DNA of 5,068 nt from Rickettsiaceae bacterium (GTDB taxonomy: Bacteria; Pseudomonadota; Alphaproteobacteria; Rickettsiales; Rickettsiaceae), in contig JAIOYD010000139.1 of NCBI GenBank assembly GCA_021741285.1, positions 1 to 5,068 on the forward strand, written 5' to 3'. Below the pieces are notes generated by a model. The model was not told where the DNA came from. It worked only from the letters and a program-made list of their open reading frames with translations, and ran no database searches. Shown piece after piece: positions 1 to 5,068 of the stretch; positions within the stretch are counted from its first letter, which is position 1, and each line of letters begins with the position of its first letter. A program made the position numbers and the translations under genes.

Positions 1-1338
1 CAATTCCACATCAAACGTCCCCGTGAAAAGTGTTTCTGGTCGATAAAAATCGTAGTTTTCGCCGTGTGCACACATAAAATCAGCATATTTAATTGGGAAT
101 TGTCGATTAATAGAGGGTAACGGATTAAGCAAATAATCCCGAATAGCCTCTTCACTATCTAACGTAAGTACGCCCTCTTCGCCCCCCCCATAAGAATCTG
201 CTAAAGGCGCACAGGGTTTACCTGCATACATAAGCTCCCATGTAATGGTTGAGCCGTATGAAAAATTACGATAAGCCATTTCTCCCAACTTATAAGAAGA
301 AATTGAAGAGTCTGCTGAAATAACAATACACTTATCGCCATTAGAATATTGCTCATAAGCTGCTTGCTCTGTTACTGGCGTGTTGGGATGCATTTTAATG
401 ATAAGCTGAATATTTTCTTCAGCACAGACGCGTGCAAGCGTTGTCAACGCCTCATCTTGAGAGCCTAAAGCATTGGCATACTCCTGCCCTGGCATAAACA
501 GCAACTCATTATTTGAAGACGTGAAATAGACCACAAAACGCGCGTGACAACCCGGGATGCTAATATCCAAGTGGTGATCTTGTGCATTAATAATCCCAAA
601 ATTATTAACCCTGCCATGTCGTTGCCTATAAAAAAAAGTAGCGGCAGATAACCTAGCCTCATGCGCTGAGCGCCCCCTTGCATACTGATTAATATGTTTT
701 TTGAACTCATCAACATATTGACTAGGTCTATCCCAAATAATATAAGTATTTTTTGAAGATCCTCGCTCATGCACTAATGTGCTAACACCTAATTTTTGAC
801 TCGCCAAAAAAATAGGGTGGGTCCCTACAGTACGTCCGTTAAACAAATACACTAAATCAGGTTGATGCTTGCGTAACAACACTAAAACTAGCTCATAAAC
901 AAGAATAGCAGTTTGAGCCAGCCCTTCACAAATACTCCGGTTACTTGCCAATATGGCGTTCAAATCAATAGTTTTAAATAACTCTATAGCATTACTCTTC
1001 ACCAATTTACCCAGTGGCTGGGCATCATAGGAAAAATCAAAAATATTTTGCCTAATCGATTCATTCAGATAATTTGGAACAGTTGCAAGCGAAAATAAAT
1101 CCACTTCTGCAAAGGGGCTAACTGTGGTGGTCAAATACGCCAACCACTCGTCAATTGAATCTTCTTTACCTGAAGCATTACGCCCATTGATATTACTTTT
1201 CCATATAAGATAAGGAAAAAGATGAAAAATGGGACAATAAATAACCTCTGACCCAGCCAGATTTTCTTTAATTGCAATTTCTAATCCAGTTTCTGCATGA
1301 GGTGTAGCAGGTGTACTTTCTATAATTAGGACTTTCAT
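1..1338 (-). CDS. Capsule-synthesis-type GT-B glycosyltransferase, 3' end cut by the window edge
   Basis: An open frame of 446 codons runs from an ATG at 1336-1338 to the left edge without a stop, so the C-terminus is missing. The N-terminus MKVLIIESTPATPHAETG resembles the first beta strand and loop of a GT-B fold. The clearest motifs are LVYLFNGR (residues 162-169), IIKMHPN (313-319, the K-x-H-P signature of capsule-synthesis and related GT-B transferases) and YGSTITWELMYAGKP (361-375), which matches the nucleotide-sugar-binding 'GS-x-x-x-E-x-x-x-x-GKP' block. By family it should transfer a sugar to a growing surface glycan at the cytoplasmic face of the inner membrane; donor and acceptor cannot be read from the sequence. 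No signal peptide or membrane helix is evident. The start lies 25 bp after the formyltransferase stop and lacks a clear Shine-Dalgarno, suggesting co-transcription and perhaps translational coupling. The frame contains a G8 and a T8 run. Coding status is firm; the family call is good, the exact activity unknown. Confidence 0.82.
   Translation of the reverse strand, partial: MKVLIIESTPATPHAETGLEIAIKENLAGSEVIYCPIFHLFPYLIWKSNINGRNASGKEDSIDEWLAYLTTTVSPFAEVDLFSLATVPNYLNESIRQNIFDFSYDAQPLGKLVKSNAIELFKTIDLNAILASNRSICEGLAQTAILVYELVLVLLRKHQPDLVYLFNGRTVGTHPIFLASQKLGVSTLVHERGSSKNTYIIWDRPSQYVDEFKKHINQYARGRSAHEARLSAATFFYRQRHGRVNNFGIINAQDHHLDISIPGCHARFVVYFTSSNNELLFMPGQEYANALGSQDEALTTLARVCAEENIQLIIKMHPNTPVTEQAAYEQYSNGDKCIVISADSSISSYKLGEMAYRNFSYGSTITWELMYAGKPCAPLADSYGGGEEGVLTLDSEEAIRDYLLNPLPSINRQFPIKYADFMCAHGENYDFYRPETLFTGTFDVEL
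182..189 (-). repeat. G8 homopolymer tract inside the glycosyltransferase frame
   Basis: Eight consecutive C on the plus strand give eight G on the coding strand, spanning codons for Gly384-Gly385-Gly386 after Tyr383. In the present length the frame is open. Losing one G brings a TAG into frame after residue 392, and gaining one G brings a TAG into frame after residue 394. The tract could therefore act as a slippage switch, but switching is inferred, not shown. Confidence 0.6.
630..637 (-). repeat. T8 homopolymer tract inside the glycosyltransferase frame
   Basis: Eight A on the plus strand (eight T on the coding strand) cover the codons for Thr234 (last base), Phe235, Phe236 and Tyr237. It is a second slippage-prone run in the same gene. 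In AT-rich DNA a run of this length is less surprising than the G8 tract, so it is recorded as a sequence feature with no assigned role. Confidence 0.4.
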
Positions 1339-1363
1339 ATTAATCAGTTCAAAAAGGTAAATA

Positions 1364-2128
1364 TTATAAAATCTGATAACGGTATTCTGAGGCATCCAAT
1401 TTTTGCAAAACAGTCGCCATTTCATCAACTGAAATAGGCGGCCAGTACGTTCCTGATGCAGCCGTTTGTAACTGCCCATCAATTGGGCGTATCTTATGTT
1501 TCTTTATTGACGCTAAGACTCTACCTGCCAAATGACAGCCCTCCCGATATACTGTTGTCCTAATCGTTTGATAACGTGCATTCTTGGGGAAATCATACCC
1601 TTCTGAGGTAATTATCGAACCGGTGTCGTAGTCTTCATCCATAAAATGCGCCGTATTGCCTACCTTATCATCATTTAATATCGCCCACTCAACACAAGAG
1701 CAACCACGATAGTTAGGTAAAATCCCAGGATGAACATTAACTACACCATGCTCAACACTATTTATAATAGTATGGGTAAGTTTTCGTGGCGTTCCAGCGT
1801 TAAACAGACAATGCAAACCTAGCGCACTAATCAGGTCAAGCGTTTGACTGCTATTATGGCTATCAACAAAGTAGAAAGGCAGCATTGTTGAGCCAAACTT
1901 ATAAAGAGCATCGCTTGATTCAACTTCTTTAAAGGCATTGCCTGTCCTTTCTCGCCATATTTTTAAATCTTTTTCTGACATGAGTTTTGAATCACAGATA
2001 ACAACACTGTTAGTAATTCCATTAGCAAATGCCGCCTCAAGCGTAAGCGCCAGTAATGGCTCATCTATCCTTGTTAAAAATCCGACTTTAAAGTCAGTGT
2101 CCTGCTCATTGGCTTGCTGTAAATTCAT
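1364..2128 (-). CDS. 10-formyl-THF-dependent formyltransferase, probably sugar N-formyltransferase
   Basis: This 254-residue protein carries the formyltransferase N-terminal fold shared by methionyl-tRNA formyltransferase, PurN and sugar N-formyltransferases. The catalytic block NVHPGILPNYRG (residues 131-142) supplies Asn131 and His133, and DEDYDTGSI (164-172) supplies the catalytic Asp168, so the Asn-His-Asp set is complete. AGTPRKL (111-117) just upstream matches the usual G-x-PR segment, and YWPPIS (228-233) resembles the closing segment of sugar formyltransferases. It is much shorter than methionyl-tRNA formyltransferase (about 315 residues) and lacks that enzyme's C-terminal tRNA-binding domain, arguing against a housekeeping role. 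The nearby aminotransferase and glycosyltransferase suggest it formylates an amino-sugar nucleotide in the cytoplasm, using 10-formyltetrahydrofolate. The N-terminal 110 residues are less typical. An in-frame TAA three codons before the ATG fixes the start at or after 2128. A formyltransferase acting on another amine cannot be excluded. Confidence 0.9.
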   Translation of the reverse strand: MNLQQANEQDTDFKVGFLTRIDEPLLALTLEAAFANGITNSVVICDSKLMSEKDLKIWRERTGNAFKEVESSDALYKFGSTMLPFYFVDSHNSSQTLDLISALGLHCLFNAGTPRKLTHTIINSVEHGVVNVHPGILPNYRGCSCVEWAILNDDKVGNTAHFMDEDYDTGSIITSEGYDFPKNARYQTIRTTVYREGCHLAGRVLASIKKHKIRPIDGQLQTAASGTYWPPISVDEMATVLQKLDASEYRYQIL

Positions 2129-2130
2129 GG

Positions 2131-2140
2131 TTTTTTATCT
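2131..2140 (-). repeat. AGATAAAAAA leader element, copy before the formyltransferase
   Basis: The 10-base string AGATAAAAAA lies 2 bases before the formyltransferase ATG. The same string lies 1 base before the ATG of the large multidomain gene (4774-4783). There is no good Shine-Dalgarno here, so an A-rich, weakly structured initiation region may matter. The match could equally be chance in A-rich leaders. Confidence 0.3.
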
Positions 2141-2201
2141 ATTAATGTTGAATACGATGTATACGTAAATAGGTTCAGTCATTCACAAGCTATACTTTTG
2201 A

Positions 2202-4772
2202 TTAAAAACTAAAATTCTGATACATCCTTGGGTTTTCATAAATCTGCGGCGCCAACGCTTCTAAATGCTCATCACCTAAGAACATCAGTTTCCCTTGCGA
2301 TAAATGTGCTCCGAACATTGAATTAGTATAACGAAATTGTAAAACACGTCGCTGCCCACTTTTTACTATTGTTCCTTTATGAAGACAATGCGTATTAGCA
2401 AAAAACATAGTTCCCGCGCTCCCTGTAATCACTTTAACAGCGTCTGAACCGTAATATTGGGCAATCTCTTCATCAGAAAAACGACCATCACGAAGTAGTT
2501 GACCGCCTCTATTTTTTTGAGACCCAGGTACATAACAATGCGGGCCATTATCAACAGTAATGTCATCCAAATAAATAAACACGTTTAACCAAGCTATATT
2601 ATCTTTATCGAAATGAAAGCTCATCGCATACTCAGACAACTTGGCAGCACTCACCTCGCCTGCACTGGTGTCAAAGCCTGTCACAGACTCAAAAATTGGC
2701 GGTGTATCTAAAAAGCGAGCAGCAACTTCAACAAAATATCTATCCATAAATAATCTCCGCGTAAAATCATTATCGATAAGCTCTACTGGAAACTTCAACG
2801 CATACGCTATCTCATTATTTTCTTGATAATAATTAAGGATTTCCGCGATCTGTTGTGCGTTTAATTTAAAGGGGCAAAAATGATAACCATCCCCCTGAAT
2901 ATCATTGATTGCTGTGTCAACATGGATAGCTTGATAAGGAAAAATGGTGTCGTAACGCATTAATTTTAAATCAGCTAATGGAAATTTATTTGCTATTTGT
3001 GCGGAGATAGCCTGATCAATAACATCCCCATAAACCGCATAATGGTTTCTCATTATCAAATATGCTTTATCTAATGGTTCGATGGACTTTTCAATAAAAT
3101 CAAGCAATCTATTGGCATGTGATTCAAATCGTAATGCCATTTCAGCATTATTTTTTAGTTCAGTAGGTAAATTATGAAAAAACTCGCGTGCCACTTTGCT
3201 TTCCAAATACCTTGTTTTATTAATTTCCACACGAGGATCTTTACAAAACTGGAATTCAAATAAATTCATGATTTTTGAAATTACTGCCTCATTAACATGA
3301 CGTTCATCATCTTCCCATGGATCAACTGAACCATGATACATAACTGTTTCGAATGAAGGCATATAGTGAACGTTAGCCAATGTATTACATACCTCCTCAA
3401 CGGCACACCTCAACACCGCTTTAGAATGAAACGTGTTAACGGCAACATGTCCAGACTGAAAGCTTCGTAATAAAGGCACGGGACTAACTGAAATTAAAAT
3501 CACTACGTCTTTATTTTTACTTCTAAGTAACTCTATGCCTTGACGAAGAAAATAAACATTTTCTGCTACGGTTAACACCTTCTCTTCCCATAAAAAAGGG
3601 TTTAAATTCCAAGGATTTCTATGCAAGTAACGCTGTGTCGGCAAATGCAAAAAAACTTCATTAAGCCCAACTGTTAAAATAAGTACTTTGCAATCCAATA
3701 GTGCCTTGCGAGCACTCACTACATGCTGCTCATAGTCCTGATCGAAGGTATCTAGCTCATTTTCTGGGTAAATAATTTCTTCACGAAAAATATCACGATA
3801 TTTTTCTCCCGTTTTCTGCAAAATTTTAGGCATATCATTATTGAAAGCCCGAGAAATCGTTTGATAGAAACCTGGCGTATTAAAAATAACGCCCCAGCGA
3901 CACGATGATGAATGCAAACCTTCGACATTAGGATTATTTTCGGTAACGACATAGTTATAACCATGTGTTTGTAACCATCGTGCAATTTCGACAGCGAAAC
4001 AGGAGCCCATTGAAACAATGGGGGTTTTTTTATCGATAAATGCCATCGAATCCGCAAGAAATAACTCATTAGATAATTGCCGGCCATCACCATTCAGCGA
4101 TTTATTCGGCCATGATTTAATGTTGCAGACTCCCCACTTATCTTCTGCATATAAATTAACGTTATGAACAACTACGCCAAGCAATGCAGTTATGTTTTCT
4201 CGCAAAGGATGATCAAACGAAACAGAATTTAAGGTAGCAAACAAATCCTGAACACTTATTGGGCAATTTATTGGCGGCAAATCATCCAAAGTAAGGTGAT
4301 GACTTTTCAGAATCTCTGTTAACTCATACTGACTGTCAATGGCTTCCCTATGAATCATCACGCTATCTTCTGGATTAACTAATTTGAAAACGAGCACCTC
4401 GCCGTCCCATTGGCTACACAACTGATCACGAGTGAGCATCTGTGCGACAGGAAAATTAACTAAGGGATCAAGAATTGCAACTTTACCATCTCCCTCAGTA
4501 GAAGCTCCCACGATAATAATTCCATTGCTGTTATTAAGTCGCACTATGGCAGGAAATATCGCCTGTAAGTCAAGAAGAGATTCCCAAGACAATTTTTTTA
4601 ACGTAGCCTGCAAACCATTGTTAACGGCTATGTGCATTAATAATGTGGATGCTGGTTCGGCATCCGTTAACGCATAATGATTGATTATTTTTTCTGAATT
4701 AATCTGCAAACCATGATGTTGACTGATGGCTGCAAGACACTGAAGTAGAGTATGAGGGAATTTATTAGTCAT
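2202..4772 (-). CDS. Three-domain protein: degenerate C39-like, GSCFA, PhyH dioxygenase
   Basis: An 856-residue protein with three recognisable parts. Residues 1-131 resemble a C39 peptidase-like domain, with a helix ending AAISQHHG (14-21), an ILDP strand (100-103) and the closing W-x-G (122-124). The usual catalytic Cys position is Thr8 and the His position is about Gly84, so it is probably non-catalytic. Residues about 250-506 form a GSCFA domain: GSCFA itself (256-260, putative nucleophile Ser257), WGVIFNTP (293-300), LTVGLNEVF (366-374), SVSPVPL (428-434), HSKAVLR (449-455), YMPSFE (470-475) and DERH (489-492, Asp/His). Residues about 628-820 form a PhyH-like Fe(II)/2-oxoglutarate dioxygenase: His720-x-Asp722, distal His798 in HKG, and Arg809, eleven residues later, for 2-oxoglutarate. 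Residues 507-627 are an unassigned, mostly helical-looking linker. No signal peptide or membrane segment is seen, so it is probably cytoplasmic. An in-frame TAG and no better start upstream support the ATG at 4772. The substrate is unknown; modification of a glycan or its precursor is inferred from the neighbours. Confidence 0.92.
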   Translation of the reverse strand: MTNKFPHTLLQCLAAISQHHGLQINSEKIINHYALTDAEPASTLLMHIAVNNGLQATLKKLSWESLLDLQAIFPAIVRLNNSNGIIIVGASTEGDGKVAILDPLVNFPVAQMLTRDQLCSQWDGEVLVFKLVNPEDSVMIHREAIDSQYELTEILKSHHLTLDDLPPINCPISVQDLFATLNSVSFDHPLRENITALLGVVVHNVNLYAEDKWGVCNIKSWPNKSLNGDGRQLSNELFLADSMAFIDKKTPIVSMGSCFAVEIARWLQTHGYNYVVTENNPNVEGLHSSSCRWGVIFNTPGFYQTISRAFNNDMPKILQKTGEKYRDIFREEIIYPENELDTFDQDYEQHVVSARKALLDCKVLILTVGLNEVFLHLPTQRYLHRNPWNLNPFLWEEKVLTVAENVYFLRQGIELLRSKNKDVVILISVSPVPLLRSFQSGHVAVNTFHSKAVLRCAVEEVCNTLANVHYMPSFETVMYHGSVDPWEDDERHVNEAVISKIMNLFEFQFCKDPRVEINKTRYLESKVAREFFHNLPTELKNNAEMALRFESHANRLLDFIEKSIEPLDKAYLIMRNHYAVYGDVIDQAISAQIANKFPLADLKLMRYDTIFPYQAIHVDTAINDIQGDGYHFCPFKLNAQQIAEILNYYQENNEIAYALKFPVELIDNDFTRRLFMDRYFVEVAARFLDTPPIFESVTGFDTSAGEVSAAKLSEYAMSFHFDKDNIAWLNVFIYLDDITVDNGPHCYVPGSQKNRGGQLLRDGRFSDEEIAQYYGSDAVKVITGSAGTMFFANTHCLHKGTIVKSGQRRVLQFRYTNSMFGAHLSQGKLMFLGDEHLEALAPQIYENPRMYQNFSF

Positions 4773-4773
4773 A

Positions 4774-4783
4774 TTTTTTATCT
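4774..4783 (-). repeat. AGATAAAAAA leader element, copy before the multidomain gene
   Basis: This is the second copy of the 10-base string also found before the formyltransferase start. Here it overlaps the AAGAGA that probably serves as ribosome binding site, so both leaders have the same arrangement of a purine-rich stretch, an A-run and then ATG. Confidence 0.3.
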
Positions 4784-4786
4784 CTT
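4781..4786 (-). promoter_or_regulatory. Probable ribosome binding site of the multidomain gene
   Basis: AAGAGA on the minus strand ends 8 bases before the ATG at 4772. It is a partial match to the AGGAG consensus at a normal distance, and it supports that ATG as the start. It is the best Shine-Dalgarno candidate among the three starts in the window. Confidence 0.5.
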
Positions 4787-4810
4787 GCAGAAAAAAGGAA
4801 ATGTTTAAAA

Positions 4811-4841
4811 CCTATTAGCCCTAGCTAATCTAGGTATTAGG
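4811..4841 (-). terminator. Imperfect hairpin plus T-run: weak terminator or leader attenuator
   Basis: On the minus strand, arms CCTAATACCTAG and CTAGGGCTAATAGG flank an ATTAG loop. They give 5 bp next to the loop (CCTAG/CTAGG), then a two-base bulge, 2 bp, one A-A mismatch and 4 bp. TTTT follows directly, and another T6 run lies about 14 bases further on. The hairpin sits 72 bases after the aminotransferase stop and 38 bases before the next ATG. That placement fits a leaky intrinsic terminator or a leader attenuator. The stem is AT-rich and interrupted, so a strong terminator is unlikely. No convincing -35/-10 pair was found in the rest of this 141-bp gap. Confidence 0.35.
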
Positions 4842-4913
4842 TACTTATTCAGCTCAACTAGCACACATGTAATGATGAAGAGCTTCCTCAACGCGCCAAA
4901 ACGAAGCGCTGAC

Positions 4914-5068
4914 TTACAGGGACTCTAGTTGCCGCCAAACCTTCTGAAACGCAGCAATAATTAAATCTACATCTTTAGCGTCTAACTCATGAAGACACAT
5001 TTCAAACCCCAGAAAGCTGCGATCATGAAGCTCTTCAGCCACTGGACAAATACCCTTGGTATACGTTA
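4914..5068 (-). CDS. DegT/DnrJ/EryC1/StrS-type aminotransferase, C-terminal fragment
   Basis: Fifty codons are visible before a TAA at 4914-4916; the 5' part lies beyond the right edge. CPVAEELHDRSFLGFEMC (visible residues 7-24) followed by LDAKDVDLIIAAFQKVW (28-44) matches the usual ending of this family: a 'PVAE-x-LH' segment, a short strand, then a helix beginning with an acidic 'xxD' turn and ending 'AFxKVW'. These PLP enzymes transfer an amino group, usually from glutamate, to a keto-sugar nucleotide, giving an amino-deoxy sugar. The Schiff-base lysine and cofactor site are outside the window, so activity and regiospecificity cannot be judged. Next to a formyltransferase and a glycosyltransferase, it would fit as supplier of the amino sugar that is then formylated. 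With only 50 residues, the family call rests on the C-terminal signature alone. Confidence 0.82.
   Translation of the reverse strand, partial: TYTKGICPVAEELHDRSFLGFEMCLHELDAKDVDLIIAAFQKVWRQLESL

Noticed and set aside
465..770. 101-codon minus-strand open frame beginning with MSEDLQKIL
   Set aside because: It lies wholly inside the glycosyltransferase frame in another phase. Its sequence is a shadow (low-complexity hydrophobic, no motif), whereas the overlapping frame carries the KMHPN and GSTITWEL motifs.
1938..2168. 76-codon plus-strand open frame
   Set aside because: It is antisense to the N-terminus of the formyltransferase and runs into the gap. It shows no domain, no ribosome binding site and no partner gene on that strand.
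2129..2201. Possible promoter (TTGTGA ... TATACA) in the gap before the formyltransferase
   Set aside because: The spacing is about 19 bases and the -10 match is only four of six. The gap is short and internal to a same-strand gene string, so it is not strong enough to annotate.
2641..2826. 61-codon plus-strand open frame
   Set aside because: It is antisense to the well-supported PhyH domain and has no recognisable features.
3752..4093. 113-codon minus-strand open frame
   Set aside because: It overlaps the GSCFA domain in a different phase; the GSCFA motifs show which frame is real.
4432..4677. 81-codon plus-strand open frame
   Set aside because: It is antisense to the C39-like domain, with no independent coding evidence.
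4876..5037. 11-base inverted repeat TGAAGAGCTTC (4876-4886) and its complement (5027-5037)
   Set aside because: One arm is in the aminotransferase coding region and the arms are 140 bp apart. The unit is itself nearly palindromic, so a match on both strands is easily chance; no target duplication or mobile-element gene is nearby.
1..5068. ops/JUMPstart elements, CRISPR arrays, tRNA or rRNA genes, insertion sequences
   Set aside because: Read on both strands: no GGCGGTAG ops core, no regularly spaced repeats, no tRNA-like cloverleaf and no transposase motifs were seen.

Overview
The window is part of what looks like a surface-glycan (capsule, O-antigen or glycan-modification) locus. It is moderately AT-rich (about 40% GC by eye). 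All convincing genes lie on the minus strand and read from the right edge to the left edge. Layout and protein families point to a Gram-negative bacterium, plausibly a gammaproteobacterium, but nothing here fixes the genus.

In transcription order the genes are: (1) the last 50 codons of a DegT/DnrJ/EryC1/StrS-type PLP aminotransferase (4914-5068, cut by the right edge); (2) an 856-residue multidomain protein (2202-4772); (3) a compact 254-residue 10-formyltetrahydrofolate-dependent formyltransferase (1364-2128); and (4) a GT-B-like, capsule-synthesis-type glycosyltransferase (1-1338, cut by the left edge, 446 codons visible). The gaps are 141, 73 and 25 bp, so genes 2-4 look like one transcription unit. 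An imperfect hairpin with a following T-run in the 141-bp gap could separate them from gene 1 or attenuate transcription into them. No stretch over 300 bp lacks a gene.

An aminotransferase with a formyltransferase suggests an N-formylated amino sugar: a keto-sugar nucleotide is aminated, then formylated, and a glycosyltransferase such as gene 4 would place the sugar. The large protein is the standout. It joins a degenerate C39-peptidase-like domain (like the non-catalytic N-terminal domain of HlyB-type exporters), a complete GSCFA/SGNH-like hydrolase-fold domain with an apparent Ser-Asp-His set, and a PhyH-type Fe(II)/2-oxoglutarate dioxygenase domain with its metal- and cosubstrate-binding residues. 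I know of no characterised protein with this architecture; its substrate is unknown.

A second point of interest is a run of eight G residues inside the glycosyltransferase reading frame. Gain or loss of one G would truncate the protein within about ten codons, so it is a candidate slipped-strand phase-variation switch.
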